Origin: Bacteroidales bacterium UBA1173
GTDB lineage: Bacteria > Bacteroidota > Bacteroidia > Bacteroidales > F082
Length of the DNA stretch: 48,442 nt
NCBI GenBank assembly: GCA_002311655.1
Contig: DBYZ01000003.1
Coordinates: 1 to 48,442 of the forward strand
Direction: 5' to 3'
This document shows, in pieces, positions 39,399 to 47,303 of the stretch (position 1 is its first letter; each line of letters starts with the position of its first letter). The notes below the pieces were generated by a model that saw only the letters and a program-made list of their open reading frames with translations, did not search any database and was not told where the DNA came from. The translations under genes and the position numbers were made by a program.

Positions 39399-42146
39399 AT
39401 GAAAAGATTTACATTATTTGTCATGATGGTTATGTGCGGATTGTTCGCCATAGCCCAAAACGGCATGATTGATTTGCGCAGCGAGTCAAAGGCCGAAATC
39501 ACGCAGAGCAGTTTCCAGACTCTTCGCGCCACATTCAGCTATGGAGCGTTGGAAAGTGCTGAGTTTTCAACGGAAAGAGGCGTTTTCTCAAGCATCATGC
39601 TTGAAGGCACATTCCCTTCAGGCGAGATCGGAACACCAGAGTTACCAGCCACACACGAGCTTCTGGCAGTACCATTCGGTGCAACGCCAAGCGTGTCAGT
39701 GATCAGCTACACTACAAAGGATTACAACCTTTCGGAATACGGCATCAACACTATCATACCACGCCAGCCTTCGGTGAGAAAAGACCAGAAGCCGGAAGAC
39801 GTGAAGTTCATCTACAACGAAGAGGCTTATCAGACCAGAGGTCTCGCCACCGCTCCTGAGGCAACGATAGAGGTGCAAGGCACCATGCGTGGCATCAGAA
39901 TCGGCTCGTTGGTCATCAACCCTGTGAGCTACAACGCCAAAGACAACACCATCCGCGTGTTCAACGACATCGAGGTGGAGATCAACTTCGAAGGCGCCAA
40001 CATCGCCGAGACCGAGCGAATGCTGGTGAACACCTACAGCCCTTATTTCGACATCGTTTACAAACAGATGTTCAACTACCGTCAAATCATGGATGTTTAC
40101 GACGACCATCCTGACCTCATGGCTTATCCGGTCCATATGATCGTCATCACTCCTCAGAACTTCGTTTCAGCCCTTGAGCCTTGGACCAATTGGAAGATCC
40201 AGAAGGGTTTCGATGTCCAGATTCACACCACCGCTGAAACAGGTTCGACCTACAACGCCATCCGCAGCTATGTGCAGAACCTTTACAACACTGGTGTAAG
40301 CCAGGGCAATACCCCCACATTCCTCATCCTCGTGGGCGACACAGGACAAATCCCAGCCACCACAGGATCTTCATCGCAGAAAGTCACCGACCTTTATTAT
40401 GGAAGCGTCGACAACGACTATTTCCCAGATATGTTCTATAGCCGTATGTCTGCTGAAAACACAGGCCAACTGACAAACATCATCAACAAGGTCCTGCAAT
40501 ATGAGCAATACACCATGCCTGACCCGAGCTATCTCAGCAAGGTAACGCTCATCGCTGGTTGGGACAACTCTTGGACATCATACGTTGGTGCCCCGACAAT
40601 CAACTATGCCACAACATATTATTATAATACTGAGCATGGTTTCACCCAAGTCAACTCTCATGTCAACCAGAGTCAGTACAGCGGTTGCTACAACTCGCTC
40701 AGCACTGGTGTCGGATTTGTAAACTACACCGCCCATGGTGACAACCAGGAGTGGACACAGCCTAACCTCACCAACAGCGGCGTCAACCAGCTTAGCAATG
40801 CCGACAAGTATTTCTTGGCTATGGGAAACTGCTGCCTCTCGGGCAACTTCGGCTACAGCCAGCCATGCTTCGGCGAGGCTATGATACGTGCTCAAAACAA
40901 AGGCGCATATTCATATATCGGCTCATGCCCTTACACCTATTGGTATGAAGACTATTACTTCGGCGTAGGAGCCACCAACACCTTCGGAAACACCCCGAAC
41001 ATCAACAACACCGCCACTGGTGTTTACGACGGCGTGTGGATGGACGACACATACAACACCGTGTCATCTATGGTATTCCTCGGTAATCTCGCGGTCTGCT
41101 ATGGAGCAACGGGAGGATACCAGACAAGCGTCACACCGCTTTATTACTGGCAGTCATATCACGTCCTCGGTGACGGCTCTATCATGCCTTACAGAGTGAA
41201 TCCTACAGCCAACACAGTGAGCCACGATGCCACATTCCCAGCAGGCGAGACGAGTTTCACCGTCAACGCTGAAGAAGGCTCATACGTCGGCATCTCACAA
41301 GACAACGTGCTTCTCGGCGCAGCTTTAGTCGAGGCATCAGGCAGCGTTGACGTGACAGTGACACCTGTGACATCAGGTCAGGTGAGAATAGTGGTGACAA
41401 AGCCACAGCGCCAGCCATACATCCAGGATATCGACGTAAGTGGAAGCACTCCAACGACTTACACCATCACCGCTTCAGTCAACCCGACAGATGCAGGAAC
41501 AGTGACAGGTGCCAACACATACAATGCAGGAGAACAGTGCTCACTCACAGCATCGCCGAACGCAGGCTACAACTTCGTCGACTGGACTAAGGACGGCGAA
41601 CAGGTTTCCACCGACGAAACCTACACCTTCACGGTGACAGCAGACGAAGAATATGTTGCCAACTTCGAACTCCAGACATTCGACATCACTGCAATAACAG
41701 ACCCGGAAGACGGCGGCGTTATCACCATCACAGGCGATTTCACATACGGATCGGAAGTCACAATATCAGTTGAACCGGCCGAAAACTTCGTGTTCCAATA
41801 CTGGTCAGAAAACGGCGATATCATTTCATACGAGACGACGTATTCATTATTCGCATACGAAGACCGTCACCTTGTGGCTGTTCTTATTGACGTCACAGGC
41901 GTTGACGAAAACGCTCAGCAGGCTGTCAGCATCTACCCTAACCCTGTCAACGACAAGCTCATCATCGAGGCTGAAGAAACCATCGGCATGGTGGAGATCT
42001 ACAACCTGACAGGCGCAATGGTCTTGAACCAGGAATGCAATTCAGCCAAAGCAGAACTTGAAGTCAACGAGTTGCAGAGCGGCATCTACTTCATCAAGAT
42101 GACGAACAACTGCAACGTCGTGACAAGAAGTTTCGTTAAGAAATAA
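39399..42146 (+). CDS. secreted C25 (gingipain-like) cysteine peptidase with bacterial repeat and T9SS sorting domain
   Basis: This 915-residue predicted cell-surface protease is related to the gingipains. A signal peptide (cleavage near FAIAQ, residue 20) is followed by a prodomain (~21-235). The C25 catalytic domain lies at ~240-600, with catalytic H446 (VNYTAHGDNQEW) and C479 (MGNCCLSGNFG, aligned with VACVNGDF of gingipain R; C478 is adjacent). An InlB-type bacterial repeat (ASVNPTDAGTVTGANTYNAG, NFVDWTKDGEQVSTDE) lies at ~687-765. The C-terminus is a T9SS type A domain (VSIYPNPVNDKLII, VEIYNLTGAMVL, LQSGIYFIKM). No adhesin repeats like those of RgpA or Kgp are present. P1 specificity (Arg or Lys) cannot be read. 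The stop lies two bases from that of the convergent EFR1 gene. Confidence 0.93.
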   Translation: MKRFTLFVMMVMCGLFAIAQNGMIDLRSESKAEITQSSFQTLRATFSYGALESAEFSTERGVFSSIMLEGTFPSGEIGTPELPATHELLAVPFGATPSVSVISYTTKDYNLSEYGINTIIPRQPSVRKDQKPEDVKFIYNEEAYQTRGLATAPEATIEVQGTMRGIRIGSLVINPVSYNAKDNTIRVFNDIEVEINFEGANIAETERMLVNTYSPYFDIVYKQMFNYRQIMDVYDDHPDLMAYPVHMIVITPQNFVSALEPWTNWKIQKGFDVQIHTTAETGSTYNAIRSYVQNLYNTGVSQGNTPTFLILVGDTGQIPATTGSSSQKVTDLYYGSVDNDYFPDMFYSRMSAENTGQLTNIINKVLQYEQYTMPDPSYLSKVTLIAGWDNSWTSYVGAPTINYATTYYYNTEHGFTQVNSHVNQSQYSGCYNSLSTGVGFVNYTAHGDNQEWTQPNLTNSGVNQLSNADKYFLAMGNCCLSGNFGYSQPCFGEAMIRAQNKGAYSYIGSCPYTYWYEDYYFGVGATNTFGNTPNINNTATGVYDGVWMDDTYNTVSSMVFLGNLAVCYGATGGYQTSVTPLYYWQSYHVLGDGSIMPYRVNPTANTVSHDATFPAGETSFTVNAEEGSYVGISQDNVLLGAALVEASGSVDVTVTPVTSGQVRIVVTKPQRQPYIQDIDVSGSTPTTYTITASVNPTDAGTVTGANTYNAGEQCSLTASPNAGYNFVDWTKDGEQVSTDETYTFTVTADEEYVANFELQTFDITAITDPEDGGVITITGDFTYGSEVTISVEPAENFVFQYWSENGDIISYETTYSLFAYEDRHLVAVLIDVTGVDENAQQAVSIYPNPVNDKLIIEAEETIGMVEIYNLTGAMVLNQECNSAKAELEVNELQSGIYFIKMTNNCNVVTRSFVKK

Positions 42147-42148
42147 AT

Positions 42149-42904
42149 TTAGTCTTTGAAAAAATATTGCCCTTTGCCACGAGTTTGCTTACCATACTGG
42201 ATGGCGTGCTTAGGGCAATGATGATAGCAAGCGTCACAAGTGTTACAATGGCCGTTCCACTGTGGGCGGCCATTTTCCATAGTGATGTTTTGCACCGGGC
42301 AAACCTTGGCGCATTTCCCGCATGAGATGCAGTCGTCGGTGGTGAAAAACGGCTTGTCGGAAGCCCATTTCCAGAAACTCTTGCCAATGACGTTGCTCTT
42401 AATACGAGGGATTCCGCCTTTAACCATGTCGGAAAAAGTGGTTTTATCCTTAATCAAATCTATGACTTTTGGCAGCTTCTCCTTTGCTTTCGCGATTTTT
42501 TCCTCAGCCACTTCAGGTTTGTCGACGCTCATACCCATCATGTTGATATAGGTGTTAGGCATCTTGAAGCAGAAGGCGGCATCCAGATTCAAGCCTATGG
42601 CTTTCAATTCGTTACGGAATATTTTCTCGGTCTCGCCCACGTTGTCGCCACATGTCACAGCAGTCCACACGTATGATGGTTTGCCGTTGATTTTCAAATC
42701 GTTAACAAATTCTTCCACCAGATGTGGCGGTCGCCATGAATATATCGGATACACGAAGCCTATCATCTCGTTTTCGGCGAGAGTGTATTCAAATTTGCCT
42801 TCACGTTGTGCCTCAGGGATGAAGACGAGGCTGTCATTCATCGCTTCGGCTATGCTTTTAGCGATAAATCTGCTGTTTCCGCAGCCTGAATAGTAAAATA
42901 TCAT
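42149..42904 (-). CDS. EFR1-type ferredoxin: flavodoxin-like domain plus two 4Fe-4S clusters
   Basis: The 251-residue protein couples an N-terminal flavodoxin-like FMN domain (MIFYYSGCGNSRFIAKSIAEAM; GFVYPIYSWRPPHLV; WTAVTCGDNVG) with a C-terminal bis-4Fe-4S ferredoxin. The cluster ligands are CISCGKCAKVCP and CNTCDACYHHCP, near residues 190-225. It should be a soluble electron carrier. It is the last gene of the pyrG-ogt-nitroreductase-EFR1 run, 6 bases after the nitroreductase. This suggests it could supply electrons for flavin-dependent reduction, but the predicted export of that nitroreductase argues against direct partnership. Confidence 0.92.
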   Translation of the reverse strand: MIFYYSGCGNSRFIAKSIAEAMNDSLVFIPEAQREGKFEYTLAENEMIGFVYPIYSWRPPHLVEEFVNDLKINGKPSYVWTAVTCGDNVGETEKIFRNELKAIGLNLDAAFCFKMPNTYINMMGMSVDKPEVAEEKIAKAKEKLPKVIDLIKDKTTFSDMVKGGIPRIKSNVIGKSFWKWASDKPFFTTDDCISCGKCAKVCPVQNITMENGRPQWNGHCNTCDACYHHCPKHAIQYGKQTRGKGQYFFKD

Positions 42905-42910
42905 GGTGTT

Positions 42911-43537
42911 TTACTTGATCCAATAGACATAGTTCTCTTTGCGCGGACGAGCCTGTGGATAGTCGCCTTTCACGTAGCCGAGGATGCAGTTTCCAATGCC
43001 CACGTAGTCGCCTTCGATGCCGAGGTCGGCGAGGATAGCCTTGCCTTCTTCTGTCTCAAACACCTCTTTTGCGCGGTGGATCCAGCATGAGCCGAGACCC
43101 TTGGCGTGAGCGGCATTGAGCAGGTTGCCCATCACCAGCGAGCCGTCCTCCATCCATGTGAAGGCAGCGTTGCGGTCAGCGAGAACCACCAGCACCACAG
43201 GAGCGCCGTAGAACGGGTCCATGTCGTTGTCTTTGCCGAAGACTGCGGCGTTGAGTCTGCTGAGTTTGTCGCGCACCTCACGGTTGGTCACCGCGATGAT
43301 GATCGGGCTCTGTTTGTTCATACCTGTAGGGGCGTAGGTACCAGCCTTGCAGATTTCTTCAATCACCTCCATCGGAGGCATCTCATCGGTATAGCTACGG
43401 ATGCTACGACGAGTCATGAGGTCTTCCATTGTAGTGTTCATTTTTTCAGCGTTTTTCGATTCACGTTCACCGCAGCATGACGGCATAGCCAATGCTAACA
43501 CGGCAACAATCAATAAGTTATAGATAATCTTTTTCAT
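42911..43537 (-). CDS. nitroreductase family protein with a predicted lipoprotein signal
   Basis: The flavin-dependent nitroreductase domain covers residues ~35-208: MEDLMTRRSIRSYTDEMPP (FMN phosphate-binding RRSxR), AGTYAPTGMNKQSP, LNAAHAKGLGSCWIHRAKE and an ending GYVKGDYPQARPRKENYVYW. The first 21 residues (MKKIIYNLLIVAVLALAMPS then C21-C22) form a lipoprotein-like signal, which is unusual for this normally cytoplasmic family. A cytoplasmic start at M33 (43441) is possible but would leave over 100 bases after ogt in a cluster otherwise spaced by 4-8 bases, so the long form is preferred. Substrate is unknown. Confidence 0.88.
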   Translation of the reverse strand: MKKIIYNLLIVAVLALAMPSCCGERESKNAEKMNTTMEDLMTRRSIRSYTDEMPPMEVIEEICKAGTYAPTGMNKQSPIIIAVTNREVRDKLSRLNAAVFGKDNDMDPFYGAPVVLVVLADRNAAFTWMEDGSLVMGNLLNAAHAKGLGSCWIHRAKEVFETEEGKAILADLGIEGDYVGIGNCILGYVKGDYPQARPRKENYVYWIK

Positions 43538-43545
43538 ATTAATGT

Positions 43546-44061
43546 TTATAATCCTTGTTCCAAATCAAGCAGATAACTCTTTCGTCTCAGTCCGCCGCCG
43601 TAGCCTGTCAGACTGCCGTCGCTTCCAATAACGCGGTGGCAAGGTACGATGATGTTTAACGCATTGAGAGCGGTGGCGTTAGCCACGACACGCACGAGTT
43701 TCGGGTCGCCCAAATGTTGAGCTATCTCGCCATAAGTCACGCTCTTCCCGTAAGGTATCTTCATCAGTTCCTCCCACACCTTTTTCTGAAAATCAGTGCC
43801 GACAAGAAGCAGCGGGATGTCGAAATCACGGCGTTTGCCATCAAAAAACTCGTTAAGTTGCTGCCGCGCTGTCTCGATGACATCTGAATCACCCTCGACA
43901 TACAAGGCATTCAGCATCCTTTGCAGACGATAGTCTATCATGCTGCGACGTCGTCCATCAACCCAATCGCAAAGGCAGAGATGTCCTTCAAAATCCCCGA
44001 AAATCATTTCTCCGCAAGAAAAATGATAACTCTTGGTGATGATGGTGTTTCTTGTTTTCAT
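43546..44061 (-). CDS. ogt: methylated-DNA--protein-cysteine methyltransferase
   Basis: The suicide enzyme removes methyl groups from O6-methylguanine and O4-methylthymine in DNA. The 171-residue protein has the active-site motif IVPCHRVI with acceptor C141. The helix-turn-helix is VTYGEIAQHLGDPKLVRVVANATALN, and the C-terminal GSDGSLTGYGGGLRRKSYLL is conserved. There is no AdaA-type regulatory domain. It begins 4 bases after pyrG and ends 8 bases before the nitroreductase gene, so it is very likely co-transcribed with both. Confidence 0.95.
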   Translation of the reverse strand: MKTRNTIITKSYHFSCGEMIFGDFEGHLCLCDWVDGRRRSMIDYRLQRMLNALYVEGDSDVIETARQQLNEFFDGKRRDFDIPLLLVGTDFQKKVWEELMKIPYGKSVTYGEIAQHLGDPKLVRVVANATALNALNIIVPCHRVIGSDGSLTGYGGGLRRKSYLLDLEQGL

Positions 44062-44065
44062 GATT

Positions 44066-45676
44066 TTAATTTTTTAAATCACGGACACATTCTTTAACAA
44101 AACTCATAAACAGCGGATGCGGATGAAGCACCGTCGATGAGTATTCAGGATGGAACTGCGTGCCGATATACCAGCGCAGCTCAGGAATCTCGACGATTTC
44201 CACAAGTTTTGACTCAGGGTTGAGACCAACACAGTGCATGCCGTTTTTCTCGTATTCGTGGCGATATTTGTCGTTGAACTCATAACGGTGGCGGTGACGT
44301 TCGCGCACCATCGGTTTCTCGCCGTAAGCTTTCCAAGTATGGCTGCCGTTGAGAAGCTCGCAGTCGTATGCGCCGAGACGCATGGTGCCGCCCATCTGCG
44401 TGATGTTCTTCTGTTCCTCCATCATGTCGATGACGTTGTGCGGTGTCACAGGGTCCATCTCGCTGCTGTTGGCATCGGCGTAACCGAGCACGTTGCGTGC
44501 AAACTCGATGACCATCATCTGCATGCCGAGACAGATGCCAAAGGTAGGGATATCGTGCGTTCTGGTATATTCTGCAGCGATGATCTTGCCTTCAATACCA
44601 CGCTGACCGAAGCCTGGACAGATGACGATGCCTGCCATGCCTTTCAGCATCTCGGCGACGGTGTCTTTTGTGATATGTTCGCTGTTGACGAAATGTATCT
44701 TAACCTTGTAATCGTTGTATGTTCCGGCGTGTGCGAGGCTCTCGCGAATGCTCTTGTAAGCATCCTGGAGGTCGTATTTGCCGACCAAAGCGATGTCGAC
44801 AGTGCGTGTCGCGTTTTTACGGCGCTCCAAGAAGTCATGCCACGCTCCGAGTTCCGGTGTTTCTCCGACTTCCACACCCATTTTCTTTAAGATGATGGCA
44901 TCCAAGCCCTGGCGCTGCATGTTGACCGGCACCTCGTAGATGCTTGGCAGGTCTTGGCTTTGGATAACGGCATCCACGTCGACGTTGCAGAAATGAGCCA
45001 CTTTCTCACGGAGGTCGCTGCTGAGTTCATGTTCGGTCCTCAGCACCAGCACCTCCGGCTGGATTCCCAGTCCCTGCAGCTGTTTCACGCTGGTCTGCGT
45101 AGGCTTGGTCTTGAGCTCGCCTGCCGCGGCAAGGTAAGGGACGTATGTCAGATGCACGTTGAGTGCGCGTTGCGGTCCGAGCTGCCAACGAAGCTGACGT
45201 ATAGCCTCGAGAAAAGGCTGTCCCTCGATGTCGCCGATGGTGCCACCGATCTCAGTGATGACGAAATCGAAATGTTCTTTGGTGGCGTTCAACAAAATGC
45301 GACGTTTTATCTCGTCGGTGATATGCGGCACCACCTGAATCGTCTTGCCTAGATAGTCGCCACGGCGTTCGCGCTCGATGACGCTGAGGTATATCCTACC
45401 CGTCGTCACGCTGTTGTCGCGTGTCGTCTCGATGCCTGTGAAACGTTCATAGTGACCAAGGTCTAGGTCTGTCTCGAAGCCGTCGGCGGTGACATAGCAT
45501 TCGCCGTGCTCGTAAGGGTTCAGCGTGCCTGGGTCAACGTTGATGTAAGGGTCAAATTTCTGGATTGTTATCTTGTATCCGCGGGCTTGAAGAAGCTTGC
45601 CCAACGAGGCGGAGATGATGCCCTTCCCTAACGAAGACGCAACACCTCCCGTGATGAAAATATATCTTGTTTCCAT
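44066..45676 (-). CDS. pyrG: CTP synthase
   Basis: PyrG aminates UTP to CTP using glutamine. The 536-residue protein has the synthetase domain with METRYIFITGGVASSLGKGIT-like start (here ..GKGIISASLGKLLQ), KFDPYINVDPGTLNPYEHGE and DLDLGHYERF. A class I glutaminase follows, with the nucleophile Cys in FGICLGMQMMVIE and the His/Glu pair in QFHPEYSS. The frame opens six codons earlier at 45694, but the -7 box at 45692-45699 covers that point, so 45676 is the start. It leads a tightly spaced run with ogt, the nitroreductase and EFR1. Confidence 0.97.
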   Translation of the reverse strand: METRYIFITGGVASSLGKGIISASLGKLLQARGYKITIQKFDPYINVDPGTLNPYEHGECYVTADGFETDLDLGHYERFTGIETTRDNSVTTGRIYLSVIERERRGDYLGKTIQVVPHITDEIKRRILLNATKEHFDFVITEIGGTIGDIEGQPFLEAIRQLRWQLGPQRALNVHLTYVPYLAAAGELKTKPTQTSVKQLQGLGIQPEVLVLRTEHELSSDLREKVAHFCNVDVDAVIQSQDLPSIYEVPVNMQRQGLDAIILKKMGVEVGETPELGAWHDFLERRKNATRTVDIALVGKYDLQDAYKSIRESLAHAGTYNDYKVKIHFVNSEHITKDTVAEMLKGMAGIVICPGFGQRGIEGKIIAAEYTRTHDIPTFGICLGMQMMVIEFARNVLGYADANSSEMDPVTPHNVIDMMEEQKNITQMGGTMRLGAYDCELLNGSHTWKAYGEKPMVRERHRHRYEFNDKYRHEYEKNGMHCVGLNPESKLVEIVEIPELRWYIGTQFHPEYSSTVLHPHPLFMSFVKECVRDLKN

Positions 45677-45691
45677 ATCTTTTTGAAAAAG

Positions 45692-45699
45692 CAAAAATA
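45692..45699 (-). promoter_or_regulatory. -7 promoter box for the pyrG cluster
   Basis: The minus strand reads TATTTTTG (TAnnTTTG), 16 bases before the pyrG ATG at 45676. It excludes the in-frame ATG at 45694. Confidence 0.6.
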
Positions 45700-45755
45700 T
45701 AATTTTTTAGGTTTCACGCTATCACTTTTTTTCAACAATTTCTTTTTTTTATTAA

Positions 45756-45786
45756 ACATGAATTACCTCAAATTAACCACGAATTA
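45756..45786. repeat. short dispersed repeat related to those around the GxxExxY gene
   Basis: ACATGAATTACC (45756-45767) is the exact reverse complement of GGTAATTCATGT at 47049-47060. AACCACGAATTA (45775-45786) is close to TTCCACGAATTA at 46450-46461. Confidence 0.65.
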
Positions 45787-45796
45787 AAAAAATAAT

Positions 45797-45804
45797 TATA
45801 TTTG
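45797..45804 (+). promoter_or_regulatory. -7 promoter box for the secreted unknown gene
   Basis: TATATTTG matches TAnnTTTG, 25 bases before the ATG at 45830. Confidence 0.55.
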
Positions 45805-45829
45805 CAATCGACAACAAACACATTTTAAT

Positions 45830-46414
45830 ATGAAAAGAATTTTTGTATACCTTATCATTTCTATAATGGCATTTACATCATTTGCCCAAACCGAATCACA
45901 ACATCTTACAATCAAAGGTGTACCTATTGACGGAACATTGAATGAGTTTGTCCAAAAAATGGAACAAAAAGGATTTGAATGTGTAGAAATAAAAAATGGC
46001 AAAGCTGAATTAAAAGGTGATTTTGCCGGATACAAAGGTTGTACGGTTTATGTTTCAACTTTAAATCAAAATGATTTGGTTAGTAAGATTTCTGTCCGCT
46101 TTCCTCAATGTAGCTCATGGGAAGATATAGAGAATAATTACAATGATTTAAAAACCATGTTATCTAAAAAATATGGGAAACCAAACAACATAGTTGAAAA
46201 ATTCACCATTAGCAATGAGCCAAAAGATGATAAAGAACGACTCATTGCTCTGGCAACAGACGAATGTCGATATATAACTAGCTTTAAGACCATAAAAGGT
46301 GATATTAAATTACAAATGGACCATATTGGACCAATAAGATTGTTTGTTGTTTTGACTTATACCGACAAAATCAATAGTGATATCCTCAAAGCTCATGCAA
46401 TAGAAGATTTGTAA
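45830..46414 (+). CDS. exported protein of unknown function
   Basis: The 194-residue protein is not recognised. It has a signal peptide (MKRIFVYLIISIMAFTSFAQ) and then a soluble alpha/beta domain without a T9SS domain or lipobox, so it is probably periplasmic. Recurrent features are HLTIKGVPIDGTLNEFVQKM, a FAGYKGCTVYVS strand, and SSWEDIENNYNDLKTMLSKKYGKP, a helical segment resembling those in other small Bacteroidota periplasmic proteins. Base composition is AT-rich compared with pyrG. It lies between short repeats at 45756-45786 and 46442-46500. Confidence 0.75.
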   Translation: MKRIFVYLIISIMAFTSFAQTESQHLTIKGVPIDGTLNEFVQKMEQKGFECVEIKNGKAELKGDFAGYKGCTVYVSTLNQNDLVSKISVRFPQCSSWEDIENNYNDLKTMLSKKYGKPNNIVEKFTISNEPKDDKERLIALATDECRYITSFKTIKGDIKLQMDHIGPIRLFVVLTYTDKINSDILKAHAIEDL

Positions 46415-46441
46415 GATTTCATTTTGAGCTTAAGTTTTTTT

Positions 46442-46500
46442 ACACGAATTTCCACGAATTATCCAAAAATTTATTAATGATAATTCATGGTAATTGATGT
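46442..46500. repeat. imperfect inverted repeat upstream of the GxxExxY gene
   Basis: The arms 46442-46463 and 46479-46500 pair over 22 bases with four mismatches; the core CCACGAATTATC / GATAATTCATGG has one. The left arm itself holds two CACGAATT units. The right arm recurs at 47042-47060. Confidence 0.75.
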
Positions 46501-46517
46501 TTTTAAAAAAAAATTAG

Positions 46518-46525
46518 TATTTTTG
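46518..46525 (+). promoter_or_regulatory. -7 promoter box for the GxxExxY gene
   Basis: TATTTTTG matches TAnnTTTG. It leaves a leader of about 58 bases before the ATG at 46590, longer than most leaders in the window. Confidence 0.55.
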
Positions 46526-46589
46526 CAGCGTTATTACTGTCTTCTGGTTGAAGACTTAACTTATTTATTAACAATTAAATCAAAATTAT

Positions 46590-47039
46590 ATGAATCCTAA
46601 GAATTACAGAGATTCGGTTTACAAAATAATTGGATCGGCGATGACCGTTCATAACACTTTAGGTTGGGGTTTATTGGAAGCAGTGTATAACGAAGCACTA
46701 CAAATGGAACTTCTTGACCGTGGTATTAATAGTGAAACAGAAAAGATTATTCCTTGTTTCTACAAAAATCGACAGATGGAAAAATTCTACAAAATGGATT
46801 TGATGGTCGGAGAGATAATTGTGGAATTGAAGTCAGTCAAAGAAATTGTTCCGGCACATCGCGCACAGCTCTTCAGTTATTTAAGATTAACACATAAGCC
46901 TATAGGTTTGCTGATGAATTTTGGTGGCATCAGCCTGCAAACTGAACGATACGCTTATATTGAAGAAACCAATGAATGTGTCCTGATGGATAAAAATATG
47001 AATCTTCTGTTCCAAGAAAATATTGATGAAAATTTGTGA
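46590..47039 (+). CDS. GxxExxY family protein (predicted PD-(D/E)xK-like fold)
   Basis: The 149-residue protein has the eponymous motif as G27-LL-E30-AV-Y33 in HNTLGWGLLEAVYNEAL. A possible PD-(D/E)xK nuclease core is D70 (YKMDLMVG) with E79-L-K81 (IIVELKSVK). The downstream AHRAQLFSYLRLTHKPIGLLMNFG segment is typical of the family. The cellular role of GxxExxY proteins is not established; a nucleic-acid function is inferred from the fold-like residues. The gene is flanked by related short repeats on both sides (46442-46500, 47042-47060), an arrangement suggesting that gene and repeats travel together. Confidence 0.9.
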   Translation: MNPKNYRDSVYKIIGSAMTVHNTLGWGLLEAVYNEALQMELLDRGINSETEKIIPCFYKNRQMEKFYKMDLMVGEIIVELKSVKEIVPAHRAQLFSYLRLTHKPIGLLMNFGGISLQTERYAYIEETNECVLMDKNMNLLFQENIDENL

Positions 47040-47041
47040 GT

Positions 47042-47060
47042 CATTCATGGTAATTCATGT
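47042..47060 (+). repeat. direct copy of the repeat arm downstream of the GxxExxY gene
   Basis: CATTCATGGTAATTCATGT matches 46482-46500 at 17 of 19 positions. It begins two bases after the GxxExxY stop codon. Confidence 0.7.
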
Positions 47061-47068
47061 TAAAAGTT

Positions 47069-47076
47069 TAACTTTG
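47069..47076 (+). promoter_or_regulatory. -7 promoter box for the NUDIX remnant
   Basis: TAACTTTG matches TAnnTTTG, 20 bases before the ATG at 47097. The broken gene therefore still has a promoter. Confidence 0.5.
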
Positions 47077-47096
47077 CAGTCTAAATTGCAAGAATT

Positions 47097-47303
47097 ATGG
47101 GTTTTGTGTATGATTATCCCCGTCCTGCTGTCACTGCCGACTGCGTGGTGATTGCGAAGGAAAATGAGCCAAAGGTGCTGCTCATTCAGCGTGGCAACGA
47201 TGCCGCCAAGGCACAGTGGTTCCCGATTTCCGGTTTGCCAAAGTTAGCTTTTGATCATGAAGAGATAATGAAGGACGCTCAAGGTCTTTTTGAGTCTTTA
47301 TAA
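47097..47303 (+). pseudogene. NUDIX hydrolase gene with an internal deletion removing the catalytic box
   Basis: The frame codes for 68 residues, under half the length of the family. The first part (VTADCVVIAKENEPKVLLIQ then RGNDAAKAQW) is the usual NUDIX N-terminus leading to the GxWxxPGG loop. It joins directly to FPISGLPKLAFDHEEIMKDA, which in intact relatives (WFPxxxLPxLAFDHxxIIxxA) lies near the C-terminus. The whole NUDIX box (Gx5Ex7REUxEExGU) is missing. The joint is at the Trp codon at 47217-47219, which both halves would share. The reading frame is kept, but hydrolase activity should be absent. The gene end meets the winged-helix remnant from the other strand. Confidence 0.85.

Noticed and set aside
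46590..47039. GxxExxY protein as the nuclease of a restriction system
   Set aside because: No methyltransferase or specificity gene is nearby, and the family-wide function is not established.
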